Below, in pieces: positions 46,615 through 54,497 of a stretch of 64,000 nucleotides of DNA; positions within the stretch are counted from its first letter, which is position 1; every line of letters starts with the position of its first letter. The DNA is from Janthinobacterium sp. PC23-8 (lineage in GTDB: Bacteria; Pseudomonadota; Gammaproteobacteria; Burkholderiales; Burkholderiaceae_D): positions 87,157-151,156 of the forward strand of contig NZ_NJGY01000005.1 in the NCBI RefSeq assembly GCF_002250505.1. Direction: 5' to 3'. Below the pieces are notes generated by a model, which made no database searches, was not told the origin of the DNA, and worked only from the letters and a program-made list of their open reading frames with translations. The translations under genes were made by a program, and so were the position numbers.

Positions 46615-47418
46615 ATGCTGTCCCGCAAACTCAACAAAATCGTGCTCGCCGTGTGCGGCGCGTGCGCCTTCGCCAGCGCCAGCGCGGCCCGCGCCGACGA
46701 ACTCAAGGTGCTGACCACCGGCATCATGAAAGGCTCGTTTGCGCACATCGCCGCGCAATTCGAACGCGAAACCGGCCACACGCTGAGCATGTCCTGGGGC
46801 CCGTCGTCGGGCAATTCGCCGGAGGCCAGCCAGGTGCGCATCAAGAGCGGCGAGCAGGTTGACGTGCTGATCATGGTCGACAAGGGGATGGACGAGCTGG
46901 TACGCGGCGGCTATTTCGTGCCCCTGAACCGCCGCGACGTGGCCATCTCGAAGATCGGCGTGGCCGTCAAGACGGGCCACCCGCTGCCCGATATCAGCAG
47001 CGTCGACGCCGTGCGCAAAACCATGCTCGCGGCCAGCTCGATCGCCTATTCGGAAGGCGCCAGCGGCAGCTATATTGCCAACGTCATGCTCAAGAAGCTG
47101 GGCATCGCCGACCAGGTCGCGTCCAAAAGCAAGGTCATCCTTGGCAGGAAATTCGTCGGCGAGGCGCTCGCCAGCGGCGAGGCCGAACTGGGTCTGCAGC
47201 AGCTCAGCGAGCTGCGCCTGGAACCCGGGGTGAGCGTGGTCGGGCCGCTGCCCGACGAACTGCAAAAGGCCAGCCTGGTCACCGCCGCCGTGTCGTCGAA
47301 GGCCAAAAACATCCCGGCGGCGCAGCAGTTCGTCGCTTTCCTGGCCACCCCCTACGCCACCGACGCGATCCGCAACAGCGGCCTGGAACTGCCTGCGCAC
47401 AACCCGGCCATAAAGTAG
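46615..47418 (+). CDS. Periplasmic solute-binding protein (ModA-like fold)
   Basis: A 267-residue protein with a signal peptide cleaved near ASAARA. The mature part begins DELKVLTTGIMKGSFAHIAAQFERETGH, has SGEQVDVLIMVDKGMDELVRGGYF, then SIAYSEGASGSYIANVMLKKLGI, and ends LATPYATDAIRNSGLE. This is the ModA/AccA-like extracellular binding fold. No permease or ATPase gene is adjacent, so it may work as a free sensor, feed a remote transporter, or bind a pathway metabolite. It closes the operon that begins with the crotonase gene; the 70-base gap before it contains a plausible ribosome binding site (AGGAG). Confidence 0.85.
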   Translation: MLSRKLNKIVLAVCGACAFASASAARADELKVLTTGIMKGSFAHIAAQFERETGHTLSMSWGPSSGNSPEASQVRIKSGEQVDVLIMVDKGMDELVRGGYFVPLNRRDVAISKIGVAVKTGHPLPDISSVDAVRKTMLAASSIAYSEGASGSYIANVMLKKLGIADQVASKSKVILGRKFVGEALASGEAELGLQQLSELRLEPGVSVVGPLPDELQKASLVTAAVSSKAKNIPAAQQFVAFLATPYATDAIRNSGLELPAHNPAIK

Positions 47419-47451
47419 CCAGAGCGCTGCGGCGATTGCGGCCGCGCCGGT

Positions 47452-47495
47452 GCAAGCCGGTAGCAAGCCGGTAGCCAGCAGGTAGCCAGCAGCTG
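47452..47495 (+). repeat. Four 11-bp tandem repeats
   Basis: GCAAGCCGGTA twice without change, then GCCAGCAGGTA and GCCAGCAGCTG. The array follows the binding-protein stop codon in a 246-base intergenic region in which no gene was found. Confidence 0.85.
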
Positions 47496-47664
47496 AGGCG
47501 CATGCCAATGCCGGACCGCGTCCTCATGGCACCCGCCAGGCCACAGCCTGGCGGCCAGGAGTCATTCCTGAATCCGGCCGCGACAGGTGCCAAACACAAG
47601 CGTGCATGCCCTCCCCCGGAAGTCTCCTTATATTCATGCTTTCGCCAGCATACGACACTTCAAC

Positions 47665-48336
47665 ATGCCCACTTTGCAATCGCGCTACCTCGCCACCCTC
47701 CTGGGCCTGGCCACCGGTGAGGCCATCGGCATGACAGTGCGCGCCGCGCTCGACAGGTTCGCCGACGCGGGTAATCCCTACAGTGGCGACACGTCCCCGC
47801 GCACGGCCGGCAACGGTTCGCTGATGCGCCTGGCGCCCGTGGTGCTGTTCGCCTGTCCCGATGTCAAAGAAGCGATCCAGCTGGCCGCCGACAGTTCCCG
47901 TACCACGCACGGCGCACCGGAAGCGCTTGAAAGCTGCCAGTTATTCGCAGCTCTGCTGTGCGGCGCGCTGGCGGGAACCAGGAAAGAAGACCTGCTGGCC
48001 AGCATCACGTTCCGGCCAACGGAGCCGAAGCTGAGCGAACTGGCTGGCGGCAGCTTTGTCGCCAAGCCGGAACAGGACATTCGCGGCACCGGCTACTGCG
48101 TCGATTCGCTGGAAGCATCGCTGTGGTGCTTTTTCAATACCGACAGTTTTGAAGCGGCCGTGCTGCGCGCCGCCAATCTGGGCGACGACGCTGATACCAC
48201 GGCCGCGATCACCGGCCAGATCGCCGGCGCCTGGTATGGTGTGGAAGCGATTCCGCAAGCCTGGCTGGAGCCATTGGCGATGCGCGGCGATATCGAGCAA
48301 ATGGCGGTCAAATTGCTGGAGCGGCAGAGAGCGTAG
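47665..48336 (+). pseudogene. ADP-ribosylglycohydrolase with an internal deletion
   Basis: A 223-residue protein of the DraG-type family, which removes ADP-ribose from proteins. The start LATLLGLATGEAIG and the later GNPYSGDTSPRTAGNGSLMRLAPV and NLGDDADTTAAITGQIAGAWYG blocks are good. Between GEAIG and MTVRAAL, however, roughly 80 residues normal for the family are missing. That segment holds the first metal-binding TDDT motif and the region up to the FDIGNT-like block. The reading frame is kept. The join sits at an ATCGGC that would occur in both parental segments, suggesting deletion between short repeats. It is probably inactive as a hydrolase, or an unusual short variant. The upstream ribosome binding site is poor. 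Confidence 0.72.
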
Positions 48337-48477
48337 CTGGCGCTGCCATATGTTAAGATCGCCGCTTGGCAATTGCCGTGGACGCAGCGTCATGCCAGAA
48401 ATTTCAATTGGCTCTGCTTCGCCCATCCGCATGGCTGTCGCGCAGCCACCGCGCGAGTAACCTCACCGGCACGGCCC

Positions 48478-49218
48478 ATGAAATCGATTTTATTTTGCAC
48501 CAGTTATATCAGGAACGAGCAGCAGTGGCAGCAGCGCTATCAGCGCTGGCTCAATTATTACCAGGATGGGCCGATCGAGGCGGTCAGGAAGATCATGATC
48601 GACGACGGCTCGCCATGGTTGCCGACGCCCGACATCATCAAGACGGTTCCCTCGACGGCGTCGCTGTCGCTGTTCAATGACGACAAGGTGATCGTGCGCT
48701 TTGCTGATAACCTGGGGCGGCAAAGCGTGTCGGCCTATCCTGGCTGGTGGCGCAGTTTTTTGCATGGCGTGACCCTGGCCAGGGAACTGGGCGTCGACAA
48801 GATCGTTCATATCGAATCGGACGCGTATATCTTGAGCCAGCACCTGGCCGATTTCATCAACGGCATCGAGTCCGGCTGGCATGTGCTGTGGTGCCAGCGT
48901 TATCGGTTTCCCGAAACGGCGATCCAGGTCATTTGCGGCGATCAGTTCGAGCTCTTCGAACAATTCAAGGCGTGCCAGCCCGATTTGAATGACGGTGACC
49001 TGGCGGAAAACCTGCTGCCATTTACGGCGGTCCACCGCCAGTTCAAGGGCGAGCGCTATAGCGAAGTGCAAAAGAACCGCGGTTTTTTGCGCTCGAAGAA
49101 ATTCGATTTTATCCCGTTTCTCCAGCGGCCGTTCTTCCGTGAATCGATTCCGGACGACGCCGATTTCGTTACGCAAGCCGTGATTTCCCAGCAATTCGCC
49201 TTCCGCAAGAACAGCTGA
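48478..49218 (+). CDS. Glycosyltransferase-like protein of unknown specificity
   Basis: A 246-residue soluble protein. The start MKSILFCTSYIRNE and the segments RKIMIDDGSPWLP near 41 and DKIVHIESDAYILSQ near 105 look like a GT-A fold with a nucleotide-sugar site and an acidic motif at the position of DXD, but I do not recognise a named family. ATG 48478 was chosen because the preceding in-frame residues look non-coding. It stands alone, convergent with the ACT-domain gene, with AGCTGATC repeats between the stops. Lower GC third positions suggest a different history from its neighbours. Confidence 0.6.
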   Translation: MKSILFCTSYIRNEQQWQQRYQRWLNYYQDGPIEAVRKIMIDDGSPWLPTPDIIKTVPSTASLSLFNDDKVIVRFADNLGRQSVSAYPGWWRSFLHGVTLARELGVDKIVHIESDAYILSQHLADFINGIESGWHVLWCQRYRFPETAIQVICGDQFELFEQFKACQPDLNDGDLAENLLPFTAVHRQFKGERYSEVQKNRGFLRSKKFDFIPFLQRPFFRESIPDDADFVTQAVISQQFAFRKNS

Positions 49219-49228
49219 TCAGCTGATC

Positions 49229-49630
49229 TCAGCTGATCAGGACGTGTCCCGCCTCCTTCAGCAAACCCACGGCCGCTGGCAGGTCGCAGGTCTTGAGCAG
49301 CAGATGGTCGCCATCGTAGGTGGAAACGACAAACACGCCCAGGCCGCCTTGCGACAGTGGCCGCACCACCGACAACACGATGCCGGTGGCGCCAAAGGCA
49401 AATGGCCCCACGAAGCGCCAGCAAGTCCACTCCTTTTCCGATACCGTGCCAGCTGGCACGCGCGCGGCCATGCACACGATCGACAACTCATGTGGCGAGC
49501 GGCTGATGCTGACAAAGCCGTCGCCATCGGCCCAGGCCGGAATCGCCGCATTGGCGTCGAGGCGGCTGACCGCATACTCGCCGCCGGCCTGTTCCAAAGT
49601 AATGCTGTGTATCTCTGTCGGGACGTTCAT
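49229..49630 (-). CDS. ACT domain-containing protein
   Basis: A 133-residue protein with two ACT-like halves: EYAVSRLDANAAIPAWADGDGFVSISRSPHELSIVC and FAFGATGIVLSVVRPLSQGGLGVFVVSTYDGDHLLLKTCDLPAAVGLLKEAGH. Proteins of this type (DUF/ACT_7) probably bind an amino acid and may regulate. It lies eight bases after the ArgO-type exporter gene in the same direction, suggesting a shared transcript and a role in basic amino acid balance. Confidence 0.82.
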   Translation of the reverse strand: MNVPTEIHSITLEQAGGEYAVSRLDANAAIPAWADGDGFVSISRSPHELSIVCMAARVPAGTVSEKEWTCWRFVGPFAFGATGIVLSVVRPLSQGGLGVFVVSTYDGDHLLLKTCDLPAAVGLLKEAGHVLIS

Positions 49631-49638
49631 TTTTTTCC

Positions 49639-50250
49639 TTAGTGTATGAAAAGTGAGGCGGCAATCGCCCACATGGTCAGTGCGACCAGGCCGTCGAGCA
49701 CGCGCCAGGCGCGCGGATTGGCGAACACGGGTGCCAGCAGGCGGGCGCCAGCCGCCAGTGCGCCGAACCATAATGCCGAGGCGGTCATGGCGCCTGCCGA
49801 GAACCAGGCGCGGCCGTGTTCCGGTTGCTGCGCGCCTATGGCGCCCAGCAACACCACGGTGTCGAGCCAGGCATGGGGATTGAGCAAGCTGAGCGCGATC
49901 GCCGCGCGCAGGGCCGGGCCTGCTTCGCTGACGGCGCCGCTGGCCGCTTGCAGCGCGCCGCCTTGCCCGCGCCAGGCGGCCCAGGCCGCGCGGCGGCCGT
50001 ATTCGAGCAAAAACAGCGCGCCGGCGATGCGGATCGCGCCCAGCAGCCACGGCGTGGATGCCACCAGGCGCCCGACGCTGCCGGCTCCCAGGCCGATCAG
50101 CAAGATATCGCCGGCGATGCAGGCGGCCGCGCACAGCAGCACGTGCTGGCGTTGTATACCCTGCCGCAATAAAAACGCATTCTGCGCGCCGATGGCGATG
50201 ATCAGTCCGCCGCCCATGGCCATGCCCTTGAAAAAACTGCTGCTCAACAT
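49639..50250 (-). CDS. argO: LysE/ArgO family amino acid exporter
   Basis: A 203-residue inner membrane protein with about six hydrophobic helices. The family signature is at the start: FFKGMAMGGGLIIAIGAQNAFLLRQGIQRQ. Helices follow at LLCAAACIAGDILLIGLGA, IRIAGALFLLEYGRRAAWAAW and LSLLNPHAWLDTVVLLGAIG. It exports arginine or lysine to prevent toxic accumulation. It is read divergently from argP, the standard arrangement in which ArgP activates argO when arginine is high. ATG 50250 was chosen because it gives the normal family N-terminus. Confidence 0.93.
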   Translation of the reverse strand: MLSSSFFKGMAMGGGLIIAIGAQNAFLLRQGIQRQHVLLCAAACIAGDILLIGLGAGSVGRLVASTPWLLGAIRIAGALFLLEYGRRAAWAAWRGQGGALQAASGAVSEAGPALRAAIALSLLNPHAWLDTVVLLGAIGAQQPEHGRAWFSAGAMTASALWFGALAAGARLLAPVFANPRAWRVLDGLVALTMWAIAASLFIH

Positions 50251-50264
50251 TGATGTTTCCCACG

Positions 50265-50294
50265 TAAAAGATGGCAGCATAAAAGATGGCAGCG
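50265..50294. repeat. 15-bp tandem duplication in the argO/argP intergenic region
   Basis: TAAAAGATGGCAGCA is followed directly by TAAAAGATGGCAGCG, identical except for the last base. It lies 14 bases upstream of the argO start codon and just before a plus-strand TATAAT (50301-50306) usable by argP. Confidence 0.85.
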
Positions 50295-50351
50295 TATTAG
50301 TATAATGAATATTATTCGTCATTCATTCGAAAAATTCATGAGGTGGGAACA

Positions 50352-51263
50352 ATGAGCGTGCTCGATTACCGGGGCCTGGCAGCCCTCGATGCGGTGGTGG
50401 AACAGGGCAGTTTCGAGCGTGCCGCGGCCGCCTTGTCGATCACCCAGTCGGCCGTATCGCACCGGCTGCGCGCGCTGGAGGAGGCAACTGGCGAACTGCT
50501 GGTGATCCGCAGCCAGCCGCCACAGGCGACCGCGCGCGGCCACCGCCTGATCGCCCATTACCGGCAAGTATTGTTGCTGGAAGCGGGCTTGCAGGCGCAA
50601 GCGCCCGAGCCGATGGCGCTGCCGCGACTGGCGATTGCCGCCAATGCCGACAGCGCCGCCACCTGGCTGCTCGACGCGCTGGCGTCCGTGCTGGCGGAAC
50701 CGGCTTGCAGGGTCGAAGTAGTGCTGGACGACCAGGACCAGACCCTGCGCCAGCTGCGCGAGGGCAGGGTGGTCGGCTGCATCACCAGTTCGCCCGATGC
50801 CGTGGCCGGCACGTCGGTGGTGGCGCTGGGCACCATGTCGTACCGCTGTGTGGCCACGCCGGCCTTTGCGCGGCGCTGGTTTCCCGATGGCTTGAACCCG
50901 CAGTCCGTCGCTATCGCGCCGGCCGTGATCTACAACCGCAGCGACAGCCTGCATGCGCGCTATCTGGCGCAGATGGGCCTGGATCACAAGGTGCCACACA
51001 GCTACTTTCCCAGCGCCGAAGGCTTTGTGGCGTTTATCCAGGCGGGGTTCGGCTACGGCATGGCGCCCGAGATCCAGGTGCGCGAAGAACTCGCTGACGG
51101 CAGGCTGATCGATCTGGCGCCGGGCACGCAAGTGGACGTGGCCCTGTACTGGCACCGCTGGAATATCCAGACGGCGCTGACCAGGACGCTCAACGACGCC
51201 ATCGTGGCGACGGCCGGAAAATGGCTGGCGGCAGCAGCGCAGTCCCAGGGAACTTCCTGCTGA
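50352..51263 (+). CDS. argP: LysR-type regulator ArgP
   Basis: A 303-residue regulator. It starts MSVLDYRGLAALDAVVEQGSFERAAAALSITQSAVSHRLRALEEATGE, the typical ArgP/IciA helix-turn-helix, and ends with the effector domain containing FPSAEGFVAFIQAGFGYGMAPEIQV. ArgP senses lysine and arginine and activates the divergent argO exporter gene. ATG 50352, with GAGGTGGG upstream, was preferred over the GTG at 50343. Confidence 0.95.
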   Translation: MSVLDYRGLAALDAVVEQGSFERAAAALSITQSAVSHRLRALEEATGELLVIRSQPPQATARGHRLIAHYRQVLLLEAGLQAQAPEPMALPRLAIAANADSAATWLLDALASVLAEPACRVEVVLDDQDQTLRQLREGRVVGCITSSPDAVAGTSVVALGTMSYRCVATPAFARRWFPDGLNPQSVAIAPAVIYNRSDSLHARYLAQMGLDHKVPHSYFPSAEGFVAFIQAGFGYGMAPEIQVREELADGRLIDLAPGTQVDVALYWHRWNIQTALTRTLNDAIVATAGKWLAAAAQSQGTSC

Positions 51264-51326
51264 GTCGGTGTCTAATCATTATTCTCGGTTTGCATGTGGC
51301 GCGGCTTCAATGTTATCGGGGGCAAT

Positions 51327-52058
51327 ATGGTCTGTCTGCTTTGGGGCATTGGCATCGTCATGTTTGTCGCCGGAATGCTTGGTGGCATCGTAAATTATTT
51401 TCTTTCCGAGCCGGCAGAAGAAAGACCCATGCCATGGTGGAAGCACGCAACCATAGGTGTCGCTGCCGCCTTCATGGTTCCGTTGTTCTTGAATATGATT
51501 TCCGGAGATCTGATCGATAAAATATGCGGCACGACAGATTCTTTGCCTGACTACTCCAAGATTTTTGTTTTGGCAGGTTTTTGCCTTGCAGCATCTGTCT
51601 CTTCCAGGGCTTTTATAGGATCAATGTCGAATCGCTTGCTTCAGGCCGTGAAATCGGCCAACGAAAAATCAAGTGATGCGAAAGAATTGGCCGAAGAAGC
51701 AAAAGTAGAAGCAGTGAATGCAGCAGCCCGAGCGGCTGAAGCGAAGGCAGTCGTCGATCCGCTTATCGAAGAAGACGAAAAACAGATCGAGACTGGTCAT
51801 CTGATGATGCCAGCATCCATGATGGAATATGCCCCTACCAAAGACGAGCTTGATGTATTGAAAGCGATGATAGAAAGCCGTTTTACCATGAGGTCCCTAA
51901 GTGGTATTTCAAAAGATAGTGGTGTACCCAAGGAGCGGGTAAATAGTGCCATCTCTACCTTGCTACAAAGCGAACTGATCGGACAGACGATGAGTAACGG
52001 CCAACCACGTTGGTATCCAACACCAAAAGGTAGAGCCGCGCTCGTGGGAGCCGTCTGA
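51327..52058 (+). CDS. Membrane-anchored winged-helix protein, possibly YEATS-associated type
   Basis: A 243-residue protein. Three hydrophobic helices at about 2-24, 38-57 (TIGVAAAFMVPLFLNMIS) and 72-95 (FVLAGFCLAASVSSRAFIGS) are followed by an Ala/Glu/Lys coiled coil (100-155) and a C-terminal winged helix (about 170-243; LSGISKDSGVPKERVNSAISTLLQSELIG). The PLFLNMIS and FCLAASVSSRAFI segments recall a family I know as YEATS-associated helix proteins, linked to bacterial sensing or conflict systems; that match is from memory and uncertain. GGGGGC precedes ATG 51327. GC content is much lower than in the surroundings, and an IS begins 13 bases after its stop codon, so partner genes may have been displaced. 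Confidence 0.6.
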   Translation: MVCLLWGIGIVMFVAGMLGGIVNYFLSEPAEERPMPWWKHATIGVAAAFMVPLFLNMISGDLIDKICGTTDSLPDYSKIFVLAGFCLAASVSSRAFIGSMSNRLLQAVKSANEKSSDAKELAEEAKVEAVNAAARAAEAKAVVDPLIEEDEKQIETGHLMMPASMMEYAPTKDELDVLKAMIESRFTMRSLSGISKDSGVPKERVNSAISTLLQSELIGQTMSNGQPRWYPTPKGRAALVGAV

Positions 52059-52129
52059 TGCTCAGTATAGTGGACCCACGATTTGAGACAGCAGTTTAAG
52101 CTATGGTCCTCACAGGAGGATGGCGGCGA

Positions 52130-52420
52130 ATGGCGGAGATAAAGAAGCGGAAAGTGCACAGCGCGGAGTTCAAGGGAAAGGTCGGTCTTGAGGCCGTGCG
52201 TGGTATCAAAACGGTGAACGAGATCGCGCAGCATCACGGTGTCCATCCTGTGATGGTCAGCCAGTGGAAGAAGGAGATCCTTGCCCGAGCTGGGACCCTG
52301 TTCGAAGGTAAGCGGGGACCGAAAGTGGAGGCGGCACACGAGGACGAAGACCGGCTGTACGGCGAAATTGGTCGCCTTAAGATGGAGTTAGATTGGCTTA
52401 AAAAAAAGTCAGGCCTGTAA
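52130..52420 (+). CDS. IS3-family transposase OrfA (helix-turn-helix)
   Basis: A 96-residue protein with an N-terminal helix-turn-helix (KVGLEAVRGIKTVNEIAQHHGVHPVMVSQWKKEIL) and a leucine-zipper-like tail (EDRLYGEIGRLKMELDWLKKK) used for multimerisation. It binds the terminal repeats. CAGGAGG at 52113-52119 is its ribosome binding site. It ends just after the A8 slippery run where some ribosomes shift to orfB. Confidence 0.92.
   Translation: MAEIKKRKVHSAEFKGKVGLEAVRGIKTVNEIAQHHGVHPVMVSQWKKEILARAGTLFEGKRGPKVEAAHEDEDRLYGEIGRLKMELDWLKKKSGL
52400..52408 (+). other. Programmed -1 frameshift site of the IS
   Basis: Eight A residues and a G (codons AAA AAA AAG of orfA) near the end of orfA. A -1 slip here enters the orfB frame through [13 protein letters not shown] and yields the OrfAB transposase. 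Confidence 0.8.
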
Positions 52421-52428
52421 GCGGCGCG

Positions 52429-53418
52429 GTGCGGTTGGAATGGATCGTCGCCGGCGAGATATCGCTGTCGCGACAATGCGAGTTGGCGGGTGTCTCGAGG
52501 GCGACCGTGTACCGGCCACGGGAGGCGGCGCGTCCTGATGACGATGAGCTGACCTTGTGTGCGCTGATCGATGAAGAATTCACGCGGCATCCGTTCTACG
52601 GGAGCCGGCGGATGGTGGTGATTCTGACGCGGCAAGGTTGGATGGTTAACCGCAAGCATGTGCCGCGATTGATGCGCATGCTCGGGCTGGCGGGGATGGC
52701 GCCGGGGCCGGGCACGGCAGTTCAACATCCAGGGCACAAGGTGTATCCGTATCTACTGCGTGGCGTGGCCATCGTGCGGCCAAACCATGTCTGGAGTACA
52801 GACATCACGTATATCAGGCTGGCACGCGGCTTTGCGTACCTGGTCGCGATCATCGACTGGTACTCGCGGCGCGTGCTGACCTGGCGCATCAGCAACAGCA
52901 TGGACGCGTCATTTTGCGTGGACTGTCTGGAGGAGGCATTGATCGATCACGGCAAGCCTGAGATCTTCAACACCGACCAGGGCAGTCAGTTCACGAGCGT
53001 GGCCTTCACAGGGGTCCTGAAGCGTGCAGGAGTTGACATCAGCATGGACGGGCGGGGCCGTGCATTGGACAACATCTTCGTGGAGCGCCTGTGGCGCAAC
53101 GTCAAGTACGAGGACGTGTACTTGAACGGCTACGCCACGATGGGCGACCTGCATGCAGGATTGACGCGGTACTTCGCCTTTTACAATGGCGAGCGGCCGC
53201 ACCAGGCGTTGAACTATCAGACGCCGGATGTAGTGTACAAAAGTGGCGAAGGCGGTGGTGCCTTGATCCTCGATAAATACGGCAGCGTGCCTGCGCTGGA
53301 ATCACCTGAGACAAAACCAGGGCACGATGCAAGCAGTGCTGGGGAGCATGGGGCTCCGCCCCAAACCCCGCCCTGCCGGGAGCCGACCGAGATGACTCCC
53401 ATGCTCACGGGTGGGTAA
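52429..53418 (+). CDS. IS3-family transposase OrfB (DDE integrase core)
   Basis: A 329-residue frame, expressed mainly as the OrfAB fusion by -1 frameshifting; the GTG at 52429 is only the first possible start. It has HTH_21 ([22 protein letters not shown]) and rve domains. The DDE residues are in [18 protein letters not shown] and NIFVERLWR. The motif [15 protein letters not shown] closes the core. The gene looks intact, so the element may be active. Confidence 0.93.
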   Translation: MRLEWIVAGEISLSRQCELAGVSRATVYRPREAARPDDDELTLCALIDEEFTRHPFYGSRRMVVILTRQGWMVNRKHVPRLMRMLGLAGMAPGPGTAVQHPGHKVYPYLLRGVAIVRPNHVWSTDITYIRLARGFAYLVAIIDWYSRRVLTWRISNSMDASFCVDCLEEALIDHGKPEIFNTDQGSQFTSVAFTGVLKRAGVDISMDGRGRALDNIFVERLWRNVKYEDVYLNGYATMGDLHAGLTRYFAFYNGERPHQALNYQTPDVVYKSGEGGGALILDKYGSVPALESPETKPGHDASSAGEHGAPPQTPPCREPTEMTPMLTGG

Positions 53419-53668
53419 AATTAAGCAAGACAGGGCAGCGCTGATCTGCTGCATGCAGGATCAAGACCATAGCTTAAATTCAGGCAAAAACTGTCTTGAC
53501 GGATGGGTCCACTTTACAGTCCACTAACGCGATATGCATTATTTTGTTGGCGTAGTCCATGAAATTACTCATCCTTGACCTCGGGCAAGTCGACGTTCCA
53601 ATTTCAATTGCATCGCCCACGTCGCAAGCCTAGAGTGAACGGTGTCGCCTCCAGCCCGGTGCCCTATC

Positions 53669-53869
53669 ATGGCCAAGCCCTTTCCCGTCAACCCCAAAAA
53701 CCCCGAACGCATCTGCTGGGGCTGCGATAAATATTGCTCACCGGACGCCATGGCCTGCGGCAATGGCTCTGAGCGTACCCAGCATCCGATTGAACTTTTC
53801 GGCGAGGGTTGGAATGAGTGGGGGTTGAGCGCGCCGGAGCAGCAGGACAAAGCCAACAAAATGCCGTAG
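53669..53869 (+). CDS. DUF3079 small protein
   Basis: A 66-residue protein with the DUF3079 pattern FPVNPKNPERICWGCDKYCSPDAMACGNGSERTQHPIELFGEGW. Four cysteines (CWGC and two further) could bind a metal. Function is unknown. It is a free-standing gene with a weak ribosome binding site; a further start five codons upstream seems less likely. The 157 bases between the IS and this gene show no other feature. Confidence 0.82.
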   Translation: MAKPFPVNPKNPERICWGCDKYCSPDAMACGNGSERTQHPIELFGEGWNEWGLSAPEQQDKANKMP

Positions 53870-53915
53870 GCAAAGGCAGCTCAGGAAATCCCGGGACGCG
53901 CAATGCGCGGCCTGA

Positions 53916-54389
53916 CTACTGCTTGCTGAAGGCAAACTCCAATACTTCATCGCCATGGGCGTCCGTCTCGCCGGTCGCTGTCCAGCCCAGGTGGCGGTAA
54001 AAACCGTGCGAGCGCGACGCAGGGTCGCTGGAACAGCCGAGGAACAAGCGCTCATGTCCGTGCGCGCGCAGGTCCTGCATCACCAGGTTCAGCAAGGTCT
54101 TGCCGGCGCCCCTGTTTTCCACTGCCGGCAGCAAGGCCAGCACAATGATTTCACCCGTTTCGCGGTCGCCGAAACAATAGCCGGCCAGCACCCCATCAGT
54201 GTGGCAGGTGTAACCAGGCAGATTGCCTGATCGCATCATTTCGGCCCAGGACTCGGCTGTGATGCCGAACTCGGCCAGGCGCTCCGCTGACACCGCGTTT
54301 TGCCGGGTCTGGCCGCGCAGGGTGATAAAGGCGGCCGCGTCTTGCGCCAGGGCCGCTTGAAAGGTCAGAGTGGGGAAGGATGTCGTCAT
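53916..54389 (-). CDS. GNAT family N-acetyltransferase
   Basis: A 157-residue protein with the GNAT fold. Beta 4 is at IIVLALLPAVENRGAGKTLLNLVMQDL, where NRGAGK is the acetyl-CoA pyrophosphate loop (R/Q-x-x-G-x-G/A). The later FLGCSSDPASRSHGFYRHLGW segment matches motif B. The acceptor substrate is unknown. ATG 54389 has AAGAGAC upstream. It is monocistronic, convergent with the DUF3079 gene. Confidence 0.88.
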   Translation of the reverse strand: MTTSFPTLTFQAALAQDAAAFITLRGQTRQNAVSAERLAEFGITAESWAEMMRSGNLPGYTCHTDGVLAGYCFGDRETGEIIVLALLPAVENRGAGKTLLNLVMQDLRAHGHERLFLGCSSDPASRSHGFYRHLGWTATGETDAHGDEVLEFAFSKQ

Positions 54390-54497
54390 AAGGTCTCTTG
54401 CATGTAATGCGTGCAACTTTACCCGGCTTCAACAGAACACTCAAGCCTTGCGCCTGCGTCTGAATATGCCGGCCTGTACGGCAGCGATCCGTACTGA

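Larger units (their letters stand above)
52071..53511 (+). mobile_element. IS3-family insertion sequence, complete, 1441 bp
   Basis: The ends are imperfect inverted repeats beginning TGGACCCA. Inside both ends the segment TTTAAGCTATGGTC (52095-52108) recurs inverted at 53465-53478. Two overlapping frames, orfA and orfB, have the typical -1 arrangement with an A8 slippery run. The catalytic DDE triad appears complete. No 3-4 bp target duplication is visible (TAG before, CTT after). Confidence 0.92.

Noticed and set aside
45060-46883. A 607-codon minus-strand frame opposite MmgE/PrpD
   Set aside because: It crosses several gene boundaries on the other strand and shows shadow-frame composition only.
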